Shown one piece after another: positions 1 through 11,250 of a stretch of DNA of 64,000 nucleotides. Positions within the stretch are counted from its first letter, which is position 1. The number at the start of each line of letters is the position of its first letter. A program made the position numbers and the translations under genes. The notes beneath the pieces were generated by a model that saw nothing but the letters and a program-made list of their open reading frames with translations, was not told the DNA's origin and did not search any database. This stretch comes from Isoetes taiwanensis (Eukaryota > Streptophyta > Lycopodiopsida > Isoetales > Isoetaceae): assembly GCA_021234155.1 (NCBI GenBank), contig JAJEKV010000019.1, positions 5,900,284 through 5,964,283 of the forward strand. Direction: 5' to 3'.

Positions 1-214
1 TTGGGGAAAGGTGTCAGCGTTTAAGTTCTTCAAGGTCCCTCTATTCTATCCCTTGCCAAACTCCTCTACCAAAAATTCTAAAGGTTATCATATTTCTTGC
101 ATAAAGTCCTAGTCATCATGTCCATGTCACCACCATCTAGCCATGTCAACCAAAATTTGCCAACATCACCCAATGAAAAGACCAAAGATGGATATCTTTC
201 TATTTTTGGCCTAG

Positions 215-1812
215 TTAAAACTTGGCCTTGCTTAGTTGGCATGCTATGTCACCGCTTGGAGTGCCTAGGTGGCATATTGGTGCCTCGGTGGCATGCCTGA
301 GCCACCTTGGCATGTTGGAGCCTAGGTGGCATGTTGGAGCCCACATGGCATGTTTCAACCACCTTGGCATGTTTGAGCCTAAGTGGCATATTTGAGCCAT
401 CTTGGCGTGTTGGAGCCTGCGTGGCATGTTTGAGCCACCTTGGCATGTTTGAGCCACCTTAGCATGTCTGACATGGGTGGCATGTTTGAGCCACCTTCGT
501 ATGTTGGAGCCTAGGTGGCATGTTGGAGCCCAGGTGGCATGTATGAGCCACCTTGGCATGTTGGAGTCCATGTGGCATGTTTGAGCCACCTTGGCATGTT
601 TGAGCTTAGGTGGCATATTTGAGCCATCCTGGCATGTTTAAGCGTAGGTGGATGTTGGAGCCTAGGTGGCATGTTTGAGCCACCTTCGCATGTTTGAGCC
701 GAGGTGGCATTTTGGAGCCCACATGACATGTTTGAGGCTAGGTGGATGTTGGAGCCTAGGTGGCATGTTTGAGCCAGCTAGGTGGCATGTTGGAGTCCAC
801 GTGGCATGCTTGAGCCACCTTGGCATGTTTGAGTCTAGGTGGATGTTGGAGCCCAGGTGGCATGTTTGAGCCTACGTGGCATGTTTGAGCCACCTTGGCA
901 TGTTTGTAGCCTAGGTGGCACATTGGAGCCTAGGTGGCATGTTGGAGCCACCTTGGCATATTGGAGCCTAGGTGGCATGTTAGAGCCTGCGTGGCATGTT
1001 TGAGCCATCTTGGCATGTTGGAGCTCGTGTGGCATGTTTGAGCCACCTTGGCATGCTTGAGCCTAGGTGGCATGTTGGAGCCAGTGTGGCATGTTTGAGC
1101 CATCTTGGCATGTTTGAGCCTAGGTGGCATGTTTAAGCCACCTTGGCATGTTGGAGCCCATGTGGCATGTTTGAGCCACCTTGGCATGTTGGAGCCAAGG
1201 TGGCATCTTGGAGCGCGCATGGCATGTTTGATCCTAGGTGGCATGTTGGAGCCCGCGTGGCATGTTTGAGCCACCTTGGCATGTTGGAACCTAGGTGGAA
1301 TGTTGGAGCCTGCGTGGCATGTTTGATCCACCTTGGCATGTTTGAGCCTAGGTGGCATGTTTGAGCCACCTTGGCATGATGGGGCCTAGGTGGCATGTTG
1401 GAGCCTATGTGGCATGTTTGAGCCACCTTGGCATGTTGGAGCCTCGGTGGCATGTTTGAGCCACCTTGGCATGTTTAATTCTAGGTGGCATGTTGGAGTC
1501 GAGGTGGCATGTTTGAGCCATCTTGGCATGTTGGAGCCTAGGTGGCACGTTGGAGCCTAGGTGGCATGTTTTAGCCACCTTGGCATGATGGAGCCTGGGT
1601 GGCATGTTGGAGCCCACGTGACATGTTTGAGCCACCTTGGCATGTTGGAGCCTAGGTTGCATGTTGGAGCCCGCATGGCATGTTTGAGCCATCTTGGCAT
1701 GTTGGAGCCTAGGTGGCATGTTTGAGCCACCTTGGCATGTTAGAGCCTAGGTGGCATATTGGAGCCTGCATGGCATGTTTGAGCCACCTTGGCATGTTTG
1801 AGCCTGAGCTAA
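215..1812. repeat. Satellite array of 19-bp monomers
   Basis: The whole stretch is built from diverged 19-bp monomers of two main kinds, ggcatgttggagcctaggt and ggcatgtttgagccacctt, roughly 80 in all. Their cores GGTGGC and GCCACC are reverse complements, so the array alternates in orientation and can fold on itself. As 19 is not a multiple of 3, each frame repeats every 57 bp (19 codons). This explains several overlapping open frames of 60-140 codons on the minus strand with a repeating 19-residue Cys/His-containing peptide. I see no start context, promoter or splice site, so I treat it as non-coding satellite. Confidence 0.9.
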
Positions 1813-2564
1813 ATTGGATAGAATTTTAGCAATTTTTTGTATGTGATGGATAAATGGTGTACTTTTGACTAGGAAAAATGGTCTTGCGAACTTTGGTCTC
1901 GACAAATGGCAATGGTGTATGAAAAGGAAGGAAGAAAGGATAAAGAGATGATTTTCTAGGTGGAATGGTAATGAAGACCTTGGGAAATAGCAAATCATAC
2001 CTTAAGAACTAACATCATGGCTCATGCGAAGTACCATTGAAATTCAAGTGGTCTTCCAAACTTTCACTTTGTTGGGGTCTTCAACCTTTGACTTCAAGTG
2101 TTCAAGATGCTTGTGATCAAATTCTTTAAGAAATGCCTATATGATGCCAAACCAGTGTCCATGGTTCTTCGCTACAAGTTGCCAAGTGATGAATGTCTTC
2201 AAGTTTCATGCTCTACAAGCTCTCACATAATGGCATGTGGACAACTTGATCATACATGGATTCTTAGAAAACCATAAAAAACCACACCTCAAGAAAACAA
2301 TACCTTAAAAAACAACACCTTACAAAAAACAACGCTTCAAAAAACCATACAACCTGAGAAAATAACACATCCTTAAAAAAGAAACTACGCCTCCTTAAGA
2401 AACCACACATTCTTTAAAAAAAAAAAACCATGGCTTTTTAAGAAAAACTACAGCATATCCTTGAAAAACCACACGTCCGTAGGTTTTTTTCAAATCCTCA
2501 AAAAAACAACCCGTATTGTGTTTTTACTGTTGTTTTCAGCTGCAGACCAAATGTTGGGGTTGTA
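1813..2564. other. Spacer with degenerate A-rich repeats
   Basis: No gene is visible. From about 2265 to 2510 the sequence is a loose repetition of short A-rich units such as ccttaaaaaaccacac, interrupted by unique bases. The first 450 bases are AT-rich and unremarkable. Confidence 0.6.
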
Positions 2565-2909
2565 GTGTTGGGTTTGCCTTCCTAGATGCCCCTGCACTGC
2601 ATAAACGTGATATCATGTTAACGTAGTAAGTGCCAAGCTTTGTTTATGCTTCCTGTTCGTCGCATGACTTTGCCGTTGACTCGATTTTACTTAAAGACGA
2701 GCTACAATTCAATGATTTATACAAATGTTTGGGAATGTAGATCTAGATTGTTGAGATGAATTGGGAACAAGGACTGCATCAAACATGACAACAGGGCATG
2801 CCCAGACGTGTCGGATGCTTGGAAATACTGCCACGATTGGACTGGAATCTGGATTGAGGACTATATAACAGCAAACGAACAAACTCAACTCAAGTACTAA
2901 ACGAGAGAG
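2565..2909 (+). promoter_or_regulatory. Promoter and 5' leader of secreted-protein gene copy 1
   Basis: A TATATAA box lies at 2862-2868, 42-48 bases before the ATG. The block from about 2569 to the ATG is clearly homologous to the block before copy 2 (about 46013-46307), including the TATA box at the same distance and the leader ending acgagagagATGG. Copy 1 carries extra bases between about 2740 and 2830 that copy 2 lacks, and the reverse elsewhere. Conservation of this block along with the coding part suggests the duplicated unit included its promoter. Confidence 0.6.
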
Positions 2910-3633
2910 ATGGATCCAAAGAAAGCCCTGCTTTTAGGTGTTTTCATTTGTCACGCCGTTGTGCTAGTTCATGGTTCATTATATGGCGCATTTTTTTTCA
3001 TGCTAGCAGAGACGTTCAAGACGTCTCCAAATGGCCTCTACTACGAGTTTCTGCAGATAACTAACACTGCATCTGATGGGATGAATTGCTACTTTGGAAT
3101 TGGAGTGTCTAACACCACAAATGTAACCCAACTGTGGGGGCCTTCAACCATGCCTGGTGATTACTCATCTGATGATCGATGTTCTATGGCACTTGATGAC
3201 CAAGGTTACATAGCAGTTGAGACATATTCTTACTACACCATTATCGACTATCTTAGTGGCGCCGAGATCGCCAACTTGGACCAAGTGGTGGTTGTTATAA
3301 CTGACTCTAGTGATTTGATCCATTTTCCTAAAAATGACCCCCCATCTCCCCCACCCCCCAGTGTTTCATCATACCCCACTCCTCCAGTTGTCTCCAATTC
3401 TCCCCCACCCCCTAGACTAGCTTCATCCTCGAGGCCTGACAACCTCACTACTAGTGGCTCCAGGTATGTACTTTACTTTCAAAGCCTAACCATGTCTGGA
3501 AAATGTTATTACTGACTCCACTATTTTGTTTTGTTTTGTTAGGGCTCAAGTTTCGCCATTGATGCATTCATATCTTCGCTTCATAATGCGTGTTACCTTG
3601 TTGATTTGTACCAGTATGTTCATACCAATGTAA
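2910..3633 (+). CDS. Secreted proline-rich protein, copy 1 (two exons)
   Basis: Exon 1 is 2910-3463, the intron 3464-3542 (GT..AG, 79 nt) and exon 2 3543-3633, giving about 214 residues. If the intron is not removed, the frame stays open only to 3515. Residues 1-22 form a classic signal peptide (lysines at 4-5, then a hydrophobic stretch ending HG). A globular region of about 125 residues follows with cysteines, NTT/NTS-type N-glycosylation sites and a conserved SDDRCSMA motif. Next is an extensin-like linker with SPPPP motifs. Exon 2 encodes a short hydrophobic C-terminus, VTLLICTSMFIPM, which could be a GPI-anchor signal or membrane tail. I do not recognise the family, and the function is unknown. 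A wall or cell-surface site is inferred from the signal and the proline-rich linker. The intron and tail are conserved in copy 2, which supports the gene model. Confidence 0.75.
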
Positions 3634-3651
3634 TAGTTGATAGTTGGTACT

Positions 3652-3929
3652 GAGCCCTCAGTAGTCATTATCTCCGACTGTCTTGTCTAGTATCATCATT
3701 ACTGCAAAGGTTTTTCCCTTGAAAACCTTTCGAGGCAGGGGTTTTTTAATCCTAGTAGTAATGATTGTACTAGCCCATTGTATGGGTCCCATGACCTATT
3801 GGTCTCCGTGGACGTTAAAAAATCTATTCTATTCTATTCTATTCTATTCTATTCTATTCTATTCTATTCTATTCTATTCTATTCTATTCTATTCTATTCT
3901 ATTCTATTCTATTCTATTCTATTCTATTC
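3652..3929. repeat. Block absent from the paralogue, ending in (TATTC)n microsatellite
   Basis: Compared with the 3' flank of copy 2 (53535-53575), copy 1 has an extra block here between the shared bases after the stop codon and the shared tagtatgtgcattt. It ends in about 20 tandem TATTC units (3832-3929). A unique body with a simple-repeat tail is how many short retroposons look, but I could not define a clean target duplication, so the mobile origin is only a possibility. Confidence 0.5.
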
Positions 3930-3956
3930 ATATTATTCCTAGTATTATGTGCATTT

Positions 3957-5603
3957 TGTGACGGTCCAGGGGAATATACGCCATAAATACGTATATTCCT
4001 GGATCCGTCACCATACAAGTCTATCTTTATAGCCTTGTATACCATAGATTGTGGCACTAGGGGGCATGGCTAAGTTATTCTCATAACTTAGCCAACCATA
4101 GGTTAAGCCATTATCCACGTGGCCTTAACCTATTGGGGCACCGCCACACAGGACTCACCCGATTGGTGCCACGTGGCATCCTAGGTGGACCTAACTTATA
4201 TAGGCATAAACCCTAACCCTAGACCTCTTTCCAGCCCTAGCACCCAGAGACTCACCTACTTGTTCGAAACCCCGTTTCGAACATCGTTCGTTGTAGCATA
4301 GGCTGGTGCAGCAGCCCCAGCAGGGTAGACCCGTTCTTGGAGTAGGAACAGCAGCTTGTGAGTCGAAGACCATGGAGGCGCCCGGATCTGGAGGGAGAGC
4401 ATCAGGAGCAGGTATGTAGGATAGTAGTTGTGATAGCTCATCTGGGATTAGCATTCCAAGATGTGCTAGTATTTTGTATCTAGAGTAGAGCCATCCTAGA
4501 ACCCATATTCAACATCTTGAACCCTAATCAAGGAACCCTAACTATTAGTTAGTTGTATGATTAGGTTAAGATGTTCTTCTTATGATTATTCTCATGATGT
4601 GATGATTATGTGATGTTGGTTGATCATGTTTGCTCCTCTTGTATTGGGAAGGGGGGTAGAGACCTAGGGCCATATGTAGTATGTTCCTAGAGTAGATCCC
4701 TTAGTTCCTATTAGTTGCGGCCTGTGCATAGGAGCCCACCAGGCTATTGAGGCTATGATATGACTCAGCACCAGATAACGGGGCTAGAGGGAAAGTGGAG
4801 GGAGGATCCCTGCCGAGTGGGGGCTTCGGGGGATCCCATAGTGGGCTAGGCTTATGGTCGGTCACTTCGTGTGGGCCGAGCATGGGTCCGACACCTCCTG
4901 GGGCAATGGTGTTGCCCTGCCTCTCGGGAGCTGCAAGTGTTGGCTTGGCTCTCGTTTTGGGGGGTTCAGTCGGGTACGAATCGTGTGTCGCCACGATTCT
5001 CTAGCCGCCCACGGCACCTCTAGACCCTGGGAAGGGGAGATGCAACCCTTCCTGCCTCATCGGACCAGGGAGATGCAACCTGGAGTAGTCCCGATGGGTG
5101 ATGCCATGGGATTGCGTATCCGGAAGGCTAGAGTCCCTCGCCGAGCCCGATCTAGCCCATCCGCAAAGTATGCACAAAGAGGGGCGGATGGAGTGGTCAA
5201 CCCTAGCCATTGTTCTATGCCAGCCCTCGCCATCGCCATGACTCTGGCCGCTTCTATCTTGAGGCCTAGCCGGTCAGTCACCCTCCCTACGAGTCTGAGC
5301 CGGGGTAGGAGCTCTCCTGTTTTATGGTTTGTGATTATCATCTATGCATTGGTTTATGTGCGATGCACTACCCTCCGAGGTAGTATTTGTATATGTTTTA
5401 TGCTAGTTCTGACGTGTTATCGCCTTCACAAGTTATAGGAGCCCATAGGGGAAGGGCGCCAAGACACCTTCAGAAGTTCCTTCCCGCACTAGGAGTCATC
5501 TCGTGAGTGCGGGTAGACGAAGGGCCCATGCGTTGATGAGCCGGATGGGGATTTCCTGCCGAGGGTACCACGGGGCGCCGTATGTTTAGCAGGGAGCGTC
5601 ACA
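3957..5603 (+). repeat. 5' LTR of the gypsy element
   Basis: This 1647-bp LTR is nearly colinear with the 3' LTR. A likely promoter TATA sequence, ttatatag, sits at 4196-4203 and is conserved in the other LTR. Differences from the 3' LTR cluster at CAG and CTG triplets, for example around 4307-4325 and 4395-4412. Open frames here (4191-5438, both strands) are not genes. Confidence 0.93.
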
Positions 5604-5604
5604 A

Positions 5605-5616
5605 TGGTATCAGAGC
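5605..5616 (+). promoter_or_regulatory. Primer-binding site of the gypsy element
   Basis: TGGTATCAGAGC starts one base after the 5' LTR. This is the usual plant primer-binding site, complementary to the 3' end of initiator methionine tRNA, used to prime minus-strand DNA synthesis. Confidence 0.92.
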
Positions 5617-6175
5617 AATGTTCTTGGTTGACCAAGAACTAGCACTGACCATAACCATGAAGTAGTCTAACAGGCCTATAGGGTGTGAAATAAACATTTC
5701 CACCATCGAACCGCGAAAATTGGGGAAAAATTTTTCTCCTAGGTAGTGGGTCAGGACTTAGGTTAAGTGTTAGACGAAAGTTGAGTGAGTCAAACTCATC
5801 TTCTAGTAAAATTGAGTGAAAATCATGCATCTGCATCAAATTTCACCTAAAATGGGTCAAGAATCATGCCAATCGGAGACCCAGTGAAAAAATGGCGCAA
5901 AAATTCATAGATTACACTTCGAACCATTAGAAAAATTCGAAATTCAAGTGTAATATCAATTAATATGGGTTTAATATATTTTAATAATTAAATAACTATT
6001 AAATAGGGTGTAATTAATAAGGGGGGCTAATAAATAGGGGTAATTATGGTAGGAGAATATTCCCAGGGACCCTTCCTTTTTAAATATCCCTGACACCTCA
6101 TTTTTCCCTCCAAACTTTCCTCCACCTTCTCTCTCTTGACCAGCCTATCCCCGCCCGTTTTCTAGACCGTTAAGT

Positions 6176-6847
6176 ATGGCAAGAACCAAACAAACCTACA
6201 GGAAGCCAGGACAGCGCCCCACACTTTCGATGGCGAACCTAGCGGCGGGACGCCATGTGAAGAAGATCCCGGAGCACCTCCGACCCAAGAAGGGGGAAGA
6301 GGAGCTTCCCCCTACCAGCAGCAGCAGCGACGGCACCTATCACGATGCCGAGAGCAGCCCCTCGCCGGGCAGAAACACAAAGAACCGACGACCTTCGCCA
6401 CTTCGGGCCACGTACAATCGGGCGGAAGAGCAGAGGAAGAGCAGTCCAAAGAACAGTGGACGGGCTTGGCCTTCTCAGCCAAGGAAGAAGGGCAAGGAGA
6501 AGGTTGCGGAGTGGCCAGAAGAGAGGGCCGCAAGGAGGAAGAGGGAGCGCGAGGAGGAGCTGCGGCGGGAGGAGCGGAGGACGAAGAGAAAAAACGACGG
6601 TCCCCGCCGAACCGTCGTGATAGAGGAGCCTCCCCGGCGCGAGGAGGAGCACGTGGAAGAAGAAGAAGAGGAGGAAGAAGATGAACAGGGGGAAGGGGCG
6701 GACCCAAGACCACCTTACCCAGTGTGGCCCAAGCCACCTAAGGTGGTAAAGAAGGTATATGGGCGAAGGGCCTTCGCCTTGAAGGAGGACCGCCTCTACC
6801 GGGCCAAAGGCATACCAAGAATACCTTCGCTTCTGGACAAGGTATAA
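6176..6847 (+). CDS. First ORF of the gypsy element with histone H3-like N-terminus
   Basis: This 223-codon ORF starts MARTKQTYRK. After removal of Met, residues 1-9 match the histone H3 tail except Tyr for Ala at position 7, and lysine falls exactly at position 9. The rest is highly charged and low in complexity: Lys/Arg/Glu-rich from about 75 to 150, an acidic run of Glu near 160-168, then a Pro-rich part and a short patterned segment (ALKEDRLYRAKGIPRIPSLL, about 202-221). Two bases after the last sense codon the sequence stays coding-like in another frame (NDWYRRKK..., to about 7000), so the original protein was longer and a small indel ends it here. It lies upstream of gag in the same orientation. 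Role unknown; nuclear or chromatin binding is inference. The minus-strand ORF over the same bases is a shadow. Confidence 0.6.
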   Translation: MARTKQTYRKPGQRPTLSMANLAAGRHVKKIPEHLRPKKGEEELPPTSSSSDGTYHDAESSPSPGRNTKNRRPSPLRATYNRAEEQRKSSPKNSGRAWPSQPRKKGKEKVAEWPEERAARRKREREEELRREERRTKRKNDGPRRTVVIEEPPRREEEHVEEEEEEEEDEQGEGADPRPPYPVWPKPPKVVKKVYGRRAFALKEDRLYRAKGIPRIPSLLDKV

Positions 6848-9800
6848 TGATTGGTACCGCCGCAAAAAACGCCCAAATAAGACCGCAGGGGAGGGAGGCC
6901 GGCCGCCAAAGAACCAGCCCAAGCCGCCCACCACACCTCGAGAAGTCAAGAAGGTCCACCATGGACCTAACTCCCGACACTCCCAGTCTTCCCGAGATTA
7001 GACACTTTCAACAAAGGCACTAATCTCCTCATTAGGAAGGCACCTTTGAGCCACTCATGCGAGGTGATGCAAAGAGCTCACCACCGACTACGAGTGACGC
7101 CGCCACAACTCGGGTGTTGCGGTGTAGCCACCGAGGCCGAGCTCACCCAGCTTGTTTGAGGAAGGGAACCTCTCACATCCACGCCAAGAGGGTGACCTTG
7201 ATGCCCAAGGACATACACTTGGCGCTGCCGCATCCGCAAGGAATACCCTTGAGGATGCATTTTTGTCCAAAGTAATGTAATTATTAAGTCTCCTATAAGT
7301 ATAAAATTTTGTTGTAAATTGACCTCAATTTTTGTATGAAATTATGTCTAAATAGCTCAAATTTCACTTTAATTTTGACCATTAAAATTGCATTGTTGAA
7401 GGAAAAATTAATTAGTTAAAAACCCTAGCTTAATTAGTTAGAAAAAAAAAAAAAAAAAAAAAACTGCAATTGGCGAAACCGGTCGCTGTCATGGCGAAAA
7501 TGGGGTCTCATACCGACGCAGGGCTACTTCTCGACGCCACCCCCGATTCGCATCTTGATGCTAATAAATGTCCAATTTAAGTAAGAAAAGTTGCTAGTTA
7601 GGGTAGAATCGTAATCGAAAGTCATGTTAGGATGTTTAATTTTCCTAAAATCCCTCAGAGAAAGTAAATTGACCCGAAACCGGTCGCCGTCGCTGAAAAC
7701 CACCCCTCAAGGCCCCTCGACGGAGAGCCAATTCTCAGCGACGCCATTCGATTTCGCTCAATCTTGCCTAGATTGACCAATTTTGACCCAACAAACTCTC
7801 ATGTAGTGTTTCTTGCTTTGCTTTGTCTAGAATTGCACTTCATGGTAGCTCATTTGGACACCTGTGGCCATAGATTTGGAGTCTTCCCCATCAAGAACCT
7901 TTTGTGCACGAAAACCCGAGGCACCCCTAGTCTATAAAAAGGGCCCTCATTTGTCATTTTCTCCCCATCGAACTGCTCCTAGCTCCCCGTGGCGATTTTC
8001 TAGCCCCTTGCTCAAATTCAGCCAGCCCATTTTTCATAGCCATCTTTGCTCAATGGCGCCATCAAGCTTTGTTAGATGGTACAATGACTCTAATCATATC
8101 CGCGAACTCCCCGCCGAAAGCAAGCCTTTCATGTCTTCGATCATCTCTTTGATCTTCATGCCACCTTGACCGTAACCCCCCTATTACACCGACATCATGT
8201 GTCAATATGATCAGCAAATTTCGCCTCTCTAAGTTAGCTTGCCACCTAGGGAGGGAAATGGGTTTCTCTAGATTCTCTTGCTCAAGCCATAGGTGGGGAT
8301 CCAGGGGCAAGAACAAGCCGTGGATAGAACTAGAAACATGCCGCACTACATGACCTCGTAAGCATCATAGGCATAGGTATCTTTCGTGCCAAGCAAAGAT
8401 TAGCATTGTTCATGCAAGATAGGGCGCTTAACCAACCGTGGGAGCCATCAATCCAACCCTTGATCTGGCACCACTCGACACCCGAAAGCAAAGACAGATA
8501 AGCATCCGTGAGATCGAGACCTCAAAGATACCTAACACTACGGCTCCACATCTGAAACACCCTATGTTGCGATCGAACACCTACTACGAAGAGGAGGAGG
8601 AAGAGAACCCAAGTTGGGAGATGAGGGAGGCAGAAGAATGGAGAGGCGATAGCTCGACAACAAGAAGTTCTAAGGCGAGACTTTGAGCCACCAAGAGGGT
8701 ATTACGGCCCTTACCCCAAAGATTATCGACGGCCGAGGAGTACATATTCGCCAATCGACATCCTCAACCTTCCCTACCGCCGAGGAGGAGGGCCTCAAGA
8801 TCGACGAGCTTCTAAGCCTCATAGCACAAGAGCAGGGCGCTGACTTCATCGACTACTCCTACCAAGAGATCCCACGAGGTAGCCGAAATGACACTCCTAT
8901 GCAGGGGAAACCATGTCGACATCCGTGCATATCAACAGATTAGGTACATGTTTCAAAGAGCCAGAACCCATCATCCCGTAAGAAGAATTTCAAGAAATCC
9001 AAAGCAAGTTGTACAAGTTTGAAGAGGCCCGAAGCTCCAAATCGACCGCTAAGGCGCCCGTAAGTATGCGCCAAGCATCTAGCAAAGATCAACTTGGAGA
9101 ACGCAACAACTATGTGGAGGGATCACGGCGATCCGATTGCATTAGATGTGTTCTACGGCGGCACAAAGGAAGAGTAACGGAGGCACGGGGCAAAGACAGG
9201 GCAAATCACTCGTGTACTACCTTCCGCCCTTAGTCAAGGCCGATGATAGTCTTCCACAAGGAATTCAGCCCAAGGGGTGAAGAAGCCGCGGCGCCCTCAT
9301 AGCACTCTCGGGTTTGGACATCACGCCAGATAGATTTTGGAATGGACCATGTGATACTCTTCAAAAGATCAAGAGTCCCTTCATGCCCCTCGACTTCGCA
9401 AGGGGCCACCTTAGAGATGCGCGACTTGTCAAGAGGTGGCGGCAATCGCACTGTAACTCCCAAAGACCACGTAGCAAGAGCATTGAGGGGGATCGGCGCT
9501 AGAATCCTCGCAGAACATGGGCAAGGGCACGATTCAAGAAAATCAAGAACTTCTTCAAGCGACACCATTGATGGAAGAGTTGCTTGCTAACTTAATTAAA
9601 GTACATTGTAACTCCTTTTAAGTATTATCATGAAGTCCATTAAATGTATTTCTATATACTAATTAATGTATTACTATGATTTTGACTTGTAAATGAAGTT
9701 TCATATGATTTCTTTTGGTACCTAACAACAATTTAATTGTAAGCAAAAAAATGATCATTGCCTAACCTAATAACATGTATTAATGATCAACCCTTGCAGC
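6848..9800 (+). other. Gypsy internal region between first ORF and gag
   Basis: GC-rich, coding-like fragments continue in shifting frames to about 9590 (for example around 7060-7270, 8060-8170, 8440-8690 and 9300-9590), then AT-rich sequence to 9790. I recognise no domain. A run of A lies at 7441-7463. Likely the decayed remainder of the first ORF plus untranslated spacer. Confidence 0.5.
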
Positions 9801-11250
9801 AAGGAACTCAAGTGCAGGATCTCAGGACCAGCACCGACCACGCAATTGGGTTCCAAGGAACTTGTTTGGCAGAGAACAAGAAGATTTTGACCAGGATATG
9901 TCACCAGAGGCAGTCAATGCAAGGTTGGTGCAGATGAGGAACCAGATGCAACATCTCATCAACTGGGCGACACCTCTCATGAATGCACAGGAAGATGGTC
10001 CTCCACCTCCACCTTGCCTTCCGGGTGGTGACGAAGTGCCGCAGCAAGAAGGGGAGGGCAACCAGGGGGAACGCCGGGGGATAGGAGAAGGAAGAGGAGA
10101 ACCGTGAGTCCATCATCATCTAGCTCCAGCTCATCGACGCCTCTTCCAAAGGAGGACAGCTCTAGTCTGATAGTGACTCGCACACCTAAGGCAAGGAAAA
10201 GGGCAAGAAAGACGATGATTACCGTAAAAGGTGGATAGTGCTATGAGCAATGTGTGGAAGACAAGGAAGCCGGGCCGTTCTCGGGGAAAGACAGATCGCA
10301 TGGAAGTCAAGCATGGCTTGATGAAATGGAAGAATTTGGTAACTCTTACGGTATGAAAGACAAGGATATAGGGAAAGTTGCTACAGCTAACCTTATTGGA
10401 CCGGCAAGGATCCGGTGGAAGGGATATGCTAAGTCTAACAAGTCAAGAGGAACAATTGCAGATTTAAGACTTTTAGCAAGGCTTTCCGTAAGCACTATGT
10501 ACCAAGGTCCCATACTAGTAGACAGATCCAAAGCCAGCTTTACAAAGTTGAATCGTAGCTTATCGCTGGCTAAGTATACCAAGAATTCATGAGACTTAGA
10601 CTTCATGTCCCTGAGTATCGAAAAGGCAAGCAAAGGACACCTATATTGAGGGGTTGAACAAAGAATATCAAGAGGCTTGTTAGAGCAATCAACCCAAGGT
10701 CACATTGCAGGGCCAAGATAAAGCTATAAGTTTGAAGAGGCACCAAAAACTCCAAAGCAGAGAAGCAAATAACCTTCGTGGGTAAGAGTTCGTGGCGATC
10801 GTGGACAATATCGTAGGCAATCAGCCACCTACACCATCGTGGAGTCGCCAGAAGAAGGTAAGGGTCGAGCAAAGCTTTTGGGGACCGTAAGCCACGCTAA
10901 TGCATCGTGGGGGCAGCCTTAAGCCGCCTCCTAGACAACACCGGGCCAAGGAAAAGAGACAGAATGCATTGAGAAGAAGTTATGCTTCGTGTGCTTCCAC
11001 CGTGGCACCGGACACATGATTGTCCATTCGCCATGCAAATTTGGCGTAACTCTTGGACCGGGACTCCCCAAACGTAGTTTTATCGAAGACGATGACCAGC
11101 CAGGAGGCCCGGACTTCATAGATGGTGAGTGTCACATATGTGCAAACATTGAGTCGGATGATATAGAGAATCACCAATCATGTCATCGCGGCCGATGGGA
11201 TCATAGATAGTAATCCTTATGTAGTCCCTCATAGATACGTAGCTCTCATA
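9801..11250 (+). pseudogene. gag: gag remnant of the gypsy element
   Basis: A coding-like stretch at 9862-10107 (EDFDQDMSPEAVNARLVQMR) leads into a retrotransposon gag domain at about 10254-10592, recognisable by FSGKD...AWLDEMEEF and IGPARIRWKGY. A zinc knuckle of the Cys-X2-Cys-...-Gly-His form (CFVC...GTGH) follows at about 10980-11030. Gag packages element RNA in particles. Frames shift several times, so no full product can be read as it stands. Confidence 0.65.

Noticed and set aside
215-1719. Minus-strand ORFs of 65-142 codons with repeating Cys/His residues, like a zinc-finger protein
   Set aside because: They arise from a 19-bp satellite read with 57-bp period in several frames. Cys/His spacing does not fit a zinc finger, and there is no gene context.
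215-1812. Possible CRISPR array
   Set aside because: Monomers are contiguous without unique spacers, and the DNA is plant.
4191-5438. ORFs on both strands in the gypsy LTR
   Set aside because: They lie inside the LTR and are not preserved in the other LTR.
5605-5616. tRNA gene
   Set aside because: Only the 12-base primer-binding complement is present, not a tRNA fold. The same applies to 57523-57534.
6239-6949. 236-codon minus-strand ORF
   Set aside because: Antisense shadow of the GC-rich, purine-biased H3-like ORF. Leu/Pro/Arg-rich with no motif.
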